A stretch of 64,000 bases of DNA from Lysobacterales bacterium (GTDB taxonomy: Bacteria > Pseudomonadota > Gammaproteobacteria > Xanthomonadales > SZUA-36). The stretch is taken from positions 1 to 64,000 of the forward strand of contig JABAAB010000089.1 of NCBI GenBank assembly GCA_014238945.1, read 5' to 3'. A model generated the notes under the pieces. It saw only the letters and a program-made list of their open reading frames with translations, did not search any database and was not told the origin of the DNA. Positions 17,170-26,082 of this stretch are shown here, in pieces; the stretch's first letter is position 1; each line of letters starts with the position of its first letter. A program made the translations under genes and the position numbers.

Positions 17170-18564
17170 ATGCACAAACAAATTGCGACAGCTTTAGTGA
17201 TGATTTTATTCGCATCCCCCCCCGCCCTGGCGCTGCACGAATGTGGAGCACAACACCCGGAAAGTGGAGCACAGGAATCACAGGCCATTCATGGTTGTGA
17301 CCGTCTGAGGGAAACCGATTTTTTCAATGGCGACCCGCGTGTAGATGCACCCGAGCTGGCACGACGCGGTAGCTACCCGGTGGGTGTACGCACACTGGAA
17401 GTGGTGAACCCCGACCAGTTGGATGTCCTCAATTACAGCGCCGAGAACCGCAACCCGCGTTATGACCGGCCACTGACCCTCGAGATCTGGTATCCCGCTG
17501 CACTCGAAGATGGCCAGAAGCAGATTACCACCTACAATGACGTGCTTGGCCACGGTGCCGGCAACCCGGCCCGCCCGCTCCTGCCTTTCGAGTTCGGCGG
17601 CAGGGCTGCGCGTGATGCCGGGCGGCAGACAGATGATGGCCCCTTTCCGTTGGTCGTGGTCTCCCATGGATATTCCGGTTCACGTGTCATCATGACCTGG
17701 CTGACGGAAAATTTGGCCTCCAAGGGCTATGTCGTTGTCGCCATAGACCACACCGGTTCCACCCATGCCGATGCCACGGTAATCCACAGCACCCTGGTCC
17801 ACCGCGCACAGGACATTAACTTCACCATTGAAAAGATGTCCAGCATGAGCAATCGGCCTGACGGGTTTCTGACCGGTATGGTCAACGCCGGGCAGACGGC
17901 AGTTATCGGTTACTCCATGGGCACCTACGGCGCCCTCAACGCCGCCGGCGTAGGGGTCAGCGAGGCAGCGGTTAACTTTCCCGGTGGTGTTCCAGGGGGT
18001 CACCTGGCTGCCCAGCAGGAGGGCGTCCCCGCCTACATCGATTCTCTCGACCCGCGTATCCGGGTTATTGTCACTTTTGCACCCTATGGCCCACCCGGTT
18101 TCTGGACCGAAAAGGCAGCGGCCGAGTTGAAGGTTCCCAGTCTGTTTATCGTGGGCCGGCAGGATCAGACCACGGGTTTTGCGGCTGCGCAATGGCTGTT
18201 TGACAACACGGTAAATTCCGAACGTTACCTGCTGGTTTACCAGGGCGCGATTCACGAGGTTGCCCCCAACCCTGCCCCGCCTCTGGCCAGCCAGCATTTT
18301 CGGGAATGGGTCCACTACCAGGAACCAGCCTGGGACAATCGCCGCCTGAACAATATCAACCAACACTTCATAACCGCTTTCCTCGGAACCTATCTGCTTG
18401 GAGAAGACGACCGCTATGCGGATTACCTCAAGCTGACACCGGAATCCAACACCGCGCCACGCACCGACAGCACGGACCCGGCCTACTGGAAGGGCTTTTT
18501 GCCCTGGACTGCAATCGGTATGGAATTGCACCATCGTGAAGCCCGGCAAGCGCTTGCTGACTAG
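17170..18564 (+). CDS. Exported alpha/beta hydrolase (PAF-acetylhydrolase/dienelactone-hydrolase-like)
   Basis: 464-aa exported hydrolase with a signal peptide (ALVMILFASPPALA, cleavage near 22). The catalytic domain begins near residue 100: PLTLEIWYPA, the oxyanion region LVVVSHGYSGSR, the nucleophile elbow GYSMG with Ser249, an acid-loop candidate in FIVGRQDQTTG, and His in YQGAIHEVAPN. The layout WYP...SHGYSGS...GYSMG resembles predicted dienelactone hydrolases and platelet-activating-factor acetylhydrolase-like esterases (COG4188). Extra cysteines near the mature N-terminus (C26, C43) suggest a disulfide. Single transcription unit; substrate unknown. Confidence 0.85.
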   Translation: MHKQIATALVMILFASPPALALHECGAQHPESGAQESQAIHGCDRLRETDFFNGDPRVDAPELARRGSYPVGVRTLEVVNPDQLDVLNYSAENRNPRYDRPLTLEIWYPAALEDGQKQITTYNDVLGHGAGNPARPLLPFEFGGRAARDAGRQTDDGPFPLVVVSHGYSGSRVIMTWLTENLASKGYVVVAIDHTGSTHADATVIHSTLVHRAQDINFTIEKMSSMSNRPDGFLTGMVNAGQTAVIGYSMGTYGALNAAGVGVSEAAVNFPGGVPGGHLAAQQEGVPAYIDSLDPRIRVIVTFAPYGPPGFWTEKAAAELKVPSLFIVGRQDQTTGFAAAQWLFDNTVNSERYLLVYQGAIHEVAPNPAPPLASQHFREWVHYQEPAWDNRRLNNINQHFITAFLGTYLLGEDDRYADYLKLTPESNTAPRTDSTDPAYWKGFLPWTAIGMELHHREARQALAD

Positions 18565-18782
18565 TTACTCACAGGACCCTTGGGGCAGGAGGAATATGAC
18601 ATGGGGCACTCCATTGCTGTGTATGGAGTCTCCGGTAAACCCGGGGCGGTTCAGTGAGCAACTTCGGCTCTGATAACCACCTGTCCCAGGCCTGATGTCT
18701 TCGAATCCGTGACGAATTCAATTTGCCTGGCGAACGGCAACCCTTCGAAGAAGATCCAGTGATACCTGGAGCAGGGTCACCC

Positions 18783-19145
18783 CTATCCTCCCATCACACC
18801 AGCGCACGCCTGTAATCTTGAGTCACAACAGAAATTTGAGCCTTGCAGTGAGTAGCACGCCAGGTCCATGGAAACCGCCGATTTCTTCATGGCATTCTTG
18901 GTATAGGCCGGCGATACACAATAGATTTCATTGGTTTTCGGCTTTCTCAGGTTTTCCCCACCGGGTCGAAAGAAACTACGCAATTGCGTCCAGTTCCGGG
19001 TGATCTTTCGTTTCACATCGGAGCAGGACTCGGTACCTAAACTGGTATCAAACTGCGCCTGCAGTGCCGTCGGCGTCATCATAATCAAGACAACCATCAG
19101 TACCATTGTCAGGCCGCCGTACAACGTGCAAATTTTCATTTTCAT
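18783..19145 (-). CDS. Small exported cysteine-rich protein, unknown family
   Basis: 120-aa protein with a clear signal peptide (LTMVLMVVLIMMTPTALQA, cleavage near residue 30). The ~90-residue mature part has six cysteines (C41, C76, C97, C106, C107, C114), consistent with three disulfides in the periplasm, and a basic central stretch. I do not recognise the family. Start at ATG 19145 with GGGAAG upstream; a second ATG lies two codons in. No operon partner: flanking genes are on the other strand and more than 200 bp away. Confidence 0.6.
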   Translation of the reverse strand: MKMKICTLYGGLTMVLMVVLIMMTPTALQAQFDTSLGTESCSDVKRKITRNWTQLRSFFRPGGENLRKPKTNEIYCVSPAYTKNAMKKSAVSMDLACYSLQGSNFCCDSRLQACAGVMGG

Positions 19146-19530
19146 ATTCTTCCCAAGGTGGTTGGCATAAATATTACCAGTAAACGGGGAGAGCGTTTTC
19201 TGGTAAAACCATGATGAATCTCATTTGAAGAATATCGTCAGTGGTCTTCAAAAGCACTTCAAGGTACTAAGAAACCCCGAACCCGCTCGGTAGATCTCGC
19301 ACAATTGTCTGTTTTGCTTGCTGGCAGGATTGATCTAATCCGTACATCTAAATCAGCAACACTTCCGGCTCTTTGATAAATCAGGGTGTCCTGTGCTCTC
19401 GACATTTTCAGCCAGAACTACGATTCATTGCTGTCATTATACTTTGACTCAATAGACCACAGGTCTTACGGTTGAAGCTCAGCGGGTTAAGTGCCATTGA
19501 CGTCATCGCCTCGCGGTCGAGGTCTTTGAT
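19146..19530. other. Long upstream region of the TolB-like/TPR gene
   Basis: About 385 bp between divergent genes. No further gene is seen. The end contains a short hairpin CCTCG-CGGT-CGAGG (19510-19523), whose right arm overlaps the GAGGT ribosome-binding site of the next gene, so pairing could limit its translation. This is inference from a 5-bp stem only. Confidence 0.35.
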
Positions 19531-21405
19531 TTGAATAAAAACAGTAAATCAATAAATATCCTCACAGAACTCGGCAGCCGTGGTGTTTACCAGGCAGTGG
19601 GTATTTATGTGGCGGTCGCCTGGGGCAGTGTCGAAATCCTGATCACCGCCAGTGAAAGATTTGGCTGGCCGACATGGCTGGGTGACGCAGCATTGATCCT
19701 GTTTCTGACCGCACTTCCGTTTGTGGTGTTGTTGAGCTGGGCTTTCGACCTGAGCGGCTCCGGGCTCAAACGCATGGAGCCGGGATCGTTGACGGGTAAG
19801 GTGTTGATTGCGAGCACGCTGACCCTGGTCCTTGTTTTGAGTGCCTCCTGGTTCACTCTGGAGGACAACGACCCTGAGGGTGGTTCCGAACTGCGCATCA
19901 ACTCCGACGGACGCCCGCTGATCGCAATCCTGCCGTTCGAGGACCTGAGACCGGATGCTGACCAGGGGGTTCTGGTGAGGGCATTTACCAACGAACTGAT
20001 CAACCGGGTCAATGTGCATCCTGACATGATCGCCCTGAACCCGCAGACAGTATTCAGATTGCAGGGTTTGGTTTCAGGAGGTGCAACGGCTTTGCAGGTA
20101 CCAGCTGACTACACACTACATGGCGTTCTGCAACCGGCACAGGTGGGTACCAAGTTGCAGGCATACCTGCTCGACCGCTTTGGCCAGGTGCAATGGGAAT
20201 ACGAGGCCGTACGCGATTTCAGCAGTGTACGTCAGGCTCGGCTGGAACAGGAGCACCTGGCCGGTGAACTGGCGGCCAAACTGGGTTTTTCCCTGACCGG
20301 TATCGATTACTGCGAACCCACTGAGAACGCTGAAGCGCTACAACTGTTTTACGCAGCAGGCGATCTTTTCGAAAGTCGTGGCGCGGCCAATGTGGCGGGG
20401 GCAGCTAGGATGCTCGAGCGGGCCATTGAACTGGACCCGGGTTTCGCGCGTGCACAGGATTTGCTGGGTTCGGTCTATCAACGCTTCGCAATGCACGTAA
20501 CAAAAGACCCCTCACAATACGGTATGAACGAACAGCAGTTGTGGGCGTTTATCGAGCAGCAGCCGTACATGCCGCTGCTGCGGCGTGCACTGGCTCTGTG
20601 TCCAAACCTGGGTTCGGCCTGTCTCGAGATTGAGCTGGCGGTTCCGGTCATGCAATACCAGGCTGACCTCATTGACCTGATCCGGGAGGCATTACGCCGT
20701 GACCCATCCAATACACCGCTGATGGATTGGGCAACCTATGTTTTCCTGAGAAAGGGTCATGTCCAATCGGCAATGGGTATGGCCAGCGAATTCTACCGGC
20801 GTGACCCCCTCAATCCCCGTGCACCGCAATTGATGGCCATGGTCATGCGTGTGAAGGGGGAGACGGCCAAAGCGGTACGTTTCACCGAAGAAGTCCTGGT
20901 ATCAAGGGACGATCCCTCAATGGAGGGACTGGCGTTGGCATGGGACCGGGTAAGAATAGGCGACTGGTCAGCGCTGACCGCTGGACTGGGCGAAGAATTC
21001 AAACCTTCACCTGAAAGTCTGCCGCTGGACCCCCGCCTGTTGCAGCAGCGAGACGATCCGGCAGTGTTGGCGGCCCTGAAACGGCAAGTGCTCGATTCAA
21101 TCTCGGAAGATGACTTTTCCCACGTGATGGAAATCCAGGGTGGCTCACCCTGGCTGCTGACACTGGACGACCGGGACTTTACCTGGCAGGTGTTGGAAAG
21201 ATTTGCAGAGGTGGTCCCGGAAGGAGCGTCACCGAGCGATTTCTGGTACAAGGACTGGCGGCACTGGTTTGGAAATCAACAGCTGGTTGAGTTAATGGAT
21301 CGCTGGACTACGGAACACCGGGTATTCTGGGACCGCCACGGCCCACCAGACGGTTGTAGCTGGGACGGGGAAAACCTGATCTGCGATTGGGCTGAAAACT
21401 CCTGA
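19531..21405 (+). CDS. Membrane-anchored TolB-like / TPR protein
   Basis: 624-aa protein starting at TTG 19531, 7 bp after GAGGT. Layout: N-terminal SINILTELGSRGVYQAVGIYVAVAWGSVEI, a membrane span, a second span (about 45-70, ending in LSWAFDLSGSGLKR), a third (90-108), then a periplasmic TolB-like (FlgO-type) domain (PLIAILPFEDLRPDADQG, residues ~128-240) and TPR-like helices to about 470. This architecture belongs to a family common in marine Gammaproteobacteria, sometimes fused to DNA-binding or cyclase domains, here without an output domain. It is a distant paralogue of the shorter protein at 30639. Role unknown, possibly assembly of an envelope complex. Confidence 0.82.
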   Translation: MNKNSKSINILTELGSRGVYQAVGIYVAVAWGSVEILITASERFGWPTWLGDAALILFLTALPFVVLLSWAFDLSGSGLKRMEPGSLTGKVLIASTLTLVLVLSASWFTLEDNDPEGGSELRINSDGRPLIAILPFEDLRPDADQGVLVRAFTNELINRVNVHPDMIALNPQTVFRLQGLVSGGATALQVPADYTLHGVLQPAQVGTKLQAYLLDRFGQVQWEYEAVRDFSSVRQARLEQEHLAGELAAKLGFSLTGIDYCEPTENAEALQLFYAAGDLFESRGAANVAGAARMLERAIELDPGFARAQDLLGSVYQRFAMHVTKDPSQYGMNEQQLWAFIEQQPYMPLLRRALALCPNLGSACLEIELAVPVMQYQADLIDLIREALRRDPSNTPLMDWATYVFLRKGHVQSAMGMASEFYRRDPLNPRAPQLMAMVMRVKGETAKAVRFTEEVLVSRDDPSMEGLALAWDRVRIGDWSALTAGLGEEFKPSPESLPLDPRLLQQRDDPAVLAALKRQVLDSISEDDFSHVMEIQGGSPWLLTLDDRDFTWQVLERFAEVVPEGASPSDFWYKDWRHWFGNQQLVELMDRWTTEHRVFWDRHGPPDGCSWDGENLICDWAENS

Positions 21406-21451
21406 CCAACAAGGGCTGAAATCCAGTCTGGGTGTTATCTACTGGCAACCA

Positions 21452-22573
21452 TCATTCGGATCCAATGGCACGCTCCCATTCATCGCGAACATCAGACAGC
21501 ACCGCAAGCCCGTGTTCCGAGTGATCCGGATAATATCCTATGGGATCTTCAACCAGGCCATGGGTCAGGCCAAGAGTACCTTCCAGCATTCCCTGCGCTG
21601 CATAGGCCGTGTAGGTTGGCGAGTAGCCACCTTCCTGCACCAGCAATAGGCGGCCATCACAGTGTCGGGCGGCGAGATCGCGTGCGATAAGACCCATGCG
21701 GCGAAAACCGGCCATGTCGATCACCATTCGACCATTGGGGTCAAAGGCATTGGCGTCCACACCCGCGGCAATGACCAGTACGGTGGGTGAAAAATCATCA
21801 ATCAGTGGTGTGACCAGATCTCTGAGGACAGCTTCATAGCAATCGTTACCGACCCCGTAGGGCAATGGCACATTACGATTAAATCCAAGCCCGGCACCGC
21901 TACCCACCTCGTTTGCCGTGCCCATTTGCGGGTGATTGGGTCCCCATGAACCATGGTTCATATGCAGGGAAATCGTGAGAACATCCGGGCGGTCATAGAA
22001 ACCCGCCTGTGTTCCATTGCCGTGGTGCACATCCCAGTCAATTACGGCAACCCGCTCCGCACCCTGGGCACGGGCGGACTCTACAGCGAGGGCAACATTG
22101 TTGAAGATGCAATTGCCGTCAGCCATTTCCGGTTGGGCATGGTGGCCAGGTGGACGCACCAGGGAATAGACCGGTCCCCCTGGCTCGTTCAATACCGCAT
22201 GCATGGCATCCAGTGTGGTGCCCGCAGCAGCCAGCGCGGCCTCAAGAGTGCCATCGGCAATCACCGTACCACCCCCATCAATTCGTACCGGTTCGGGAAG
22301 GGCAGCAGCCGATTTGATTTCTTCAAGATATGCCGCGGTGTGAAATGTCAGGATCTCGGCATCGGTGGCGTGTCTTCCGGAACGCAGATCAACACGGTCG
22401 TTCAGTGGACCGGCTTCTAAAATGCCCCTGATATTGAGAATTCGCTGGGCAGTTTCCACGTGGGGTTCCGGCAGCACAATGAATCCGGGTGGCTCGTTCT
22501 CAAGCACACTATCCCCGCCATCGTGCAACAGACAATCGTCGTGCCAGTAAACCCTCAATACTTCATCTTTCAA
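21452..22573 (-). CDS. Class II-like histone deacetylase family hydrolase
   Basis: 373-aa zinc deacetylase of the arginase/HDAC fold (acetoin utilisation protein/acetylpolyamine amidohydrolase group). Active-site features: VRPPGHHA with the His dyad H144-H145, zinc ligands D181 and H183 in VIDWDVHHGNGT, and D273 in VIAAGVDAN; GGYSP near residue 335 carries the loop Tyr. The closest functional analogues remove acetyl groups from polyamines or small amines, which fits loosely with the SpdH-like flavoprotein at 27233, though they are far apart. Cytoplasmic, monocistronic, convergent with the TolB-like gene. Confidence 0.88.
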   Translation of the reverse strand: MKDEVLRVYWHDDCLLHDGGDSVLENEPPGFIVLPEPHVETAQRILNIRGILEAGPLNDRVDLRSGRHATDAEILTFHTAAYLEEIKSAAALPEPVRIDGGGTVIADGTLEAALAAAGTTLDAMHAVLNEPGGPVYSLVRPPGHHAQPEMADGNCIFNNVALAVESARAQGAERVAVIDWDVHHGNGTQAGFYDRPDVLTISLHMNHGSWGPNHPQMGTANEVGSGAGLGFNRNVPLPYGVGNDCYEAVLRDLVTPLIDDFSPTVLVIAAGVDANAFDPNGRMVIDMAGFRRMGLIARDLAARHCDGRLLLVQEGGYSPTYTAYAAQGMLEGTLGLTHGLVEDPIGYYPDHSEHGLAVLSDVRDEWERAIGSE

Positions 22574-22755
22574 TTTTTGTTCCTCTTGAAGTCATGGTGC
22601 ACAAGGTAGTGAAGCGAGTGTGCAACAGTTTGATGTGTTCCTCCAGTCCGTATCCGCATATATAAAGAAATCCTGGATGTTCTGAATTGATTCTGGCCAC
22701 TATAATTAGCTGCAACACATTACGGATTCACCATCTCTGAGCAGGGCAAGCATTC

Positions 22756-23718
22756 ATGGCCAACCAACATTTCTTCCCGTCTATAACACCCTTTGAAACC
22801 GGTACATTGCCTGTCGACAATGTACATGACCTGTACTGGGAGCAATGTGGCAATCCACAGGGTGACCCGGTGCTGTTTCTGCATGGAGGTCCGGGGGCCG
22901 GATGTTCGGAGCAGGACCGGTGCTTTTTTGATCCGAGTCATTTTCGCATCGTATTGCTCGATCAACGGGGCAGTGGTCGCTCAACACCAGTTGGCGATCT
23001 GACCAATAACGACATGGAACACACCACAAGCGATATTGAGCAGTTGCGAGAACAACTGGATATAGACCGCTGGCACGTCTTTGGTGGTTCCTACGGCAGT
23101 ACCATCTCACTTTATTATGCCCAGCAGCACCCCCAACGCTGCAAAAGCCTTGTGCTGAGAGGTATCTGGATGTTGCGCGCAGAGGAACGCGACTGGTGGC
23201 TTTACCAACTGCGGATGATTCAACCCGAACTCTGGAATAAATTCGCCGGGTTCATACCGGAGTCCGAACGCGGTGACCTGCTTGAAGCTTACTGGAAACG
23301 TTTGACAGGTGAGGACCGCGAGCTTGCCTTACAGGCCGCCAAACACTGGGCGATCTATGAAATCTCCTGCTGCACCCTGTTGCCCAACGAAGAGTTTGCC
23401 AGTCATTTCGCCGAACCCGATACTGCCTGGGCCGTTGCACGGCTTGAAGCGCACTATTTTCGCAACGTCAAACCAGATCCTGACACACTGTTATTGGACC
23501 GGGTTGAACGGATTCGCCACATACCCGCATTTGCGGTACATGGCCGGTACGATATCGTGTGCGCGGTCAAGAATCTCGTGGACCTGTCGGATGCCTGGCC
23601 CGAACTCGATACCGTCATTTCACCGGATTCCGGTCATTCGTCACACGAACCCGGTATTACGAAGGAGCTTGTGGCGGCCACCAATCGCATCGTAAAGACG
23701 GGCAGCCCGTGTTTTTAA
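22756..23718 (+). CDS. pip: Proline iminopeptidase
   Basis: 320-aa cytoplasmic serine peptidase (family S33) removing N-terminal proline from peptides. Signature blocks: FLHGGPGAG (oxyanion loop, residue ~42-49), LDQRGSGRSTP, FGGSYGSTISL with nucleophile Ser112, the acid in VHGRYDIVCA (Asp near 266), and the histidine in SPDSGHSSHEP. These and the full length match bacterial Pip closely, including the C-terminal AVHGRYD block. Stands alone and convergent with the TPR gene; a hairpin separates them. Confidence 0.93.
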   Translation: MANQHFFPSITPFETGTLPVDNVHDLYWEQCGNPQGDPVLFLHGGPGAGCSEQDRCFFDPSHFRIVLLDQRGSGRSTPVGDLTNNDMEHTTSDIEQLREQLDIDRWHVFGGSYGSTISLYYAQQHPQRCKSLVLRGIWMLRAEERDWWLYQLRMIQPELWNKFAGFIPESERGDLLEAYWKRLTGEDRELALQAAKHWAIYEISCCTLLPNEEFASHFAEPDTAWAVARLEAHYFRNVKPDPDTLLLDRVERIRHIPAFAVHGRYDIVCAVKNLVDLSDAWPELDTVISPDSGHSSHEPGITKELVAATNRIVKTGSPCF

Positions 23719-23740
23719 CCTGGGGTCATAAAGCTGGGGT

Positions 23741-23758
23741 CAGAGTAGGTTTACTCTG
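23741..23758. terminator. Hairpin between convergent genes
   Basis: Perfect 7-bp inverted repeat CAGAGTA (23741-23747), loop GGTT, TACTCTG (23752-23758), between the Pip stop (23718) and the TPR stop (23764). It is built from the same GGGGTCAGAGTA motif seen at 126 and 1791. Position suits a bidirectional terminator, but there is no T-tract, so it may simply be a repeat unit. Confidence 0.4.
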
Positions 23759-23763
23759 GCCCA

Positions 23764-24732
23764 TTACTCTGACTCCGTCTTTCCCAGGGCCGCCAGATCG
23801 GCTTCGGCTGCGATAAATCCAAAGGACGCCCAGCCACCGGAATCGAGATGGGCGCGAAGGCGGCGCAATCCCTCCTCATGGTCGCCGTTGTAATAATGCC
23901 AGTTGGCGACACCATAGGCCGCAGCTGAATTGGTCGGGTTGTCCTGATCGTCTTCGGTAATTTCACCTGCCCCGATCTCACCTTTGTAAAACAGGCAAAG
24001 CCGGTGATAGACGTGGTTTTCGATCACTTCCATGTCAGCTGAAATGTCATCCAGGATGACCTTTGCCTCCGCTTCATTTCCCATGCGACGCATGATCATG
24101 TAGCGCCAGTGGGTGGTCGAAACCAGGTTGTCATCATTGAGACCGGCCGCAAAACCGGTGTTGTACGCTCGCAGGGCGTTGTCCCAGTCGTGCACCAGGT
24201 AATAGGCCAGGCCCAGGTGATACCAGATGTTGGTGTGCAGGCTGCTGACCGGAATATTGAGCGCGTTGGGCAGACCGTCCGGTTCGACCTGGTCATCGGT
24301 CCCCTTGATCAGTTCTACCGCTTTTTCCAGGTCGGCAATGGCGTTGTGAAACTCACGCAGACTGATAAACCGGTGCCCTCGATGACGGTACATACGCGCA
24401 TCCTGCGGGTGCTTGTCGATGCCCTCGGAGAATATCTTGATCGCGCTGCGGTAATCACCCGTGTAGGCGGTGCGTCGTCCATACCAGATGATGTTGTCGG
24501 CATCATCCGGATCTGCCTGGTAGTCTGAACGGGCCACGGACAGTTTCTCCAACGTGTCCTCCGATGGATCCGACATCCGCAACGGATCACCCAGCAGAGA
24601 CATGGTCTGGATCTCCACCAGGGTACCGATGACTTCAGGTGAGCCGGGATCCGACACCGGTGTGCCGGGAACAGGCTGTGCAAGGGTATTCACGGCAAAC
24701 AGGGCAACAAGTAACTTGAGCAGATATTTCAT
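23764..24732 (-). CDS. Exported TPR-repeat protein
   Basis: 322-aa protein; ATG 24732 is used since it gives a signal peptide (MKYLLKLLVALFAVNTLAQP), whereas the longer frame adds 11 polar residues before it. From about residue 75 it consists of tetratricopeptide-like helices: WYGRRTAYTGDYRSAIKIFS, DARMYRHRGHRFISLREFHN, YHLGLAYYLVHDWDNALRAY and others, with PDDADNIIWYG as the first. Probably a periplasmic scaffold for protein interaction. No enzymatic domain is visible and it has no operon partner. Confidence 0.82.
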   Translation of the reverse strand: MKYLLKLLVALFAVNTLAQPVPGTPVSDPGSPEVIGTLVEIQTMSLLGDPLRMSDPSEDTLEKLSVARSDYQADPDDADNIIWYGRRTAYTGDYRSAIKIFSEGIDKHPQDARMYRHRGHRFISLREFHNAIADLEKAVELIKGTDDQVEPDGLPNALNIPVSSLHTNIWYHLGLAYYLVHDWDNALRAYNTGFAAGLNDDNLVSTTHWRYMIMRRMGNEAEAKVILDDISADMEVIENHVYHRLCLFYKGEIGAGEITEDDQDNPTNSAAAYGVANWHYYNGDHEEGLRRLRAHLDSGGWASFGFIAAEADLAALGKTESE

Positions 24733-24899
24733 TTGGTGAAGTTTAACACCTGAGGTATGGCGCAAGACCCCTGATTAGTCACACAGACGCACTGCTTGTG
24801 TGGCATGCCGAACCATCGGTACTGGCAATAACCTGTAAATCACTGCCCCTCTTCATCGCCAGACTCAAAGCCATCGCTGAAGATGATAGGCGACAGGCC

Positions 24900-26069
24900 C
24901 TACTGAATGGCTCGATCCCCTGATATTTCAACAGGAGTATCGTCAAACGCTGCGGTACCCACCAGGGTGTGCTCACCACTTTCCCCTCGTGGTGGAGTCA
25001 TCGTATAGCTGAGGCTGCGAGGGTCGGTGTCGAAGAACGGTCCCCATTTGACCTTGCCGTTGACCACATCGAAGTTTCCGCTGTGGCTGACTCCGGACAC
25101 TGTCCAGCCGTCTGGCGGTGTGTCCTCTACCGCATAGTTTTGCGTTCCGCCAGCCGGGGTCACATCGATGCCAACCCCGGTATCCTGGCCGGGCGCGTAA
25201 CCCGTCAGCGTTCTGATGGCATAGCAGGCATCCAAGTTGAAATAGGCCACGCTTACGGAATGGTTGCTGCCCGGCATCGTAGCCGTGTTGCTGGTCGAGG
25301 TGCTGCTGTTGTTATCGGTCCCCGACCAGCCGATCACACTCCAGCTGCTGTCCGGATCGGCGCTGAAGCCGATGCTTGTCCCGGCCATGTATTGGTCGAT
25401 ACTGCATTCCGGCGAGTTCGTCGGTGAAGCCACCGGGTCGGAACCCTGGCCCGTATGGCTGAGCGTCAGCGAATAACAGCTGGTGTCCAGAACGTAGCCA
25501 ACACCGACGTCGTGATTCTGGGCGGGCATCGTCAGCGAGTTATTGCTCGAGGTACTGCCGTTATTACTGGTTCCGCTCCAGCCTTCGACAGCCCAGCCGC
25601 TATCAGGGCTGGCGCTGAGCGAGATCGATTCTCCAGAGACATACTGAGCATTAGGGCAGCCCGGCGAGTTCGACGGGGACGTCTGCGGATCGCTGCCCTG
25701 TCCGGTGTGCATGATGGTCAGACTGAAACAAATCGACGATGTCGTGGTGACATCTATGAACACCGCGTCGGGATACGCCTGTTTGAGCACCGCCCAGGGC
25801 GCAGCACCGGGAAAACAGTCATTTGCTTCATCGTGGGCAAAAGCCCGTGGTGAGCCCCGGTACATGTTTCTTGAGAACTGATCCAGCACGATGATCTCGG
25901 CCAGTCTGCCCTCGGCGGTCTTCCTCCACTCCCATAGATCGCAGGCGCAGGCCAGGGTGTGCACTTCCCCAAAACGCTCATGTAACAGCGCGTCGAACGC
26001 ATCGTCCTTTTTCCACCAGCTCTTTGAGTCGATTTCTTCGAACCAAAAGGTGATTATCTGTTGGTGCAT
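24900..26069 (-). CDS. DUF924 fragment fused to InlB-type repeat protein
   Basis: 389-codon continuous frame with two unrelated halves. Residues 1-85 match the start of cytoplasmic DUF924 proteins (IITFWFEEIDSKSWWKKDD, LAEIIVLDQFSRNMYRGSPR, AFAHDEAN) and then break off. Residues ~115-270 are two copies of a secreted InlB-B-like repeat (SLTIMHTGQGSDP...SPGC...YVSGESISLSASPDSGW; SLTLSHTGQGSDP...SPEC...YMAGTSIGFSADPDSSW), followed by ~100 residues of beta-rich extracellular sequence. There is no signal peptide, so the secreted half could not be exported. Best explained by a deletion joining two genes, or an assembly join, near 25740-25820. It lies 13 bp downstream of the TrpF-like gene. Confidence 0.65.
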   Translation of the reverse strand: MHQQIITFWFEEIDSKSWWKKDDAFDALLHERFGEVHTLACACDLWEWRKTAEGRLAEIIVLDQFSRNMYRGSPRAFAHDEANDCFPGAAPWAVLKQAYPDAVFIDVTTTSSICFSLTIMHTGQGSDPQTSPSNSPGCPNAQYVSGESISLSASPDSGWAVEGWSGTSNNGSTSSNNSLTMPAQNHDVGVGYVLDTSCYSLTLSHTGQGSDPVASPTNSPECSIDQYMAGTSIGFSADPDSSWSVIGWSGTDNNSSTSTSNTATMPGSNHSVSVAYFNLDACYAIRTLTGYAPGQDTGVGIDVTPAGGTQNYAVEDTPPDGWTVSGVSHSGNFDVVNGKVKWGPFFDTDPRSLSYTMTPPRGESGEHTLVGTAAFDDTPVEISGDRAIQ

Positions 26070-26082
26070 GATTACTCCCCGG

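Noticed and set aside
17680..18549. Minus-strand open frame of 289 codons
   Set aside because: Antisense to the catalytic part of the alpha/beta hydrolase, which has a signal peptide and active-site motifs; the minus frame has none.
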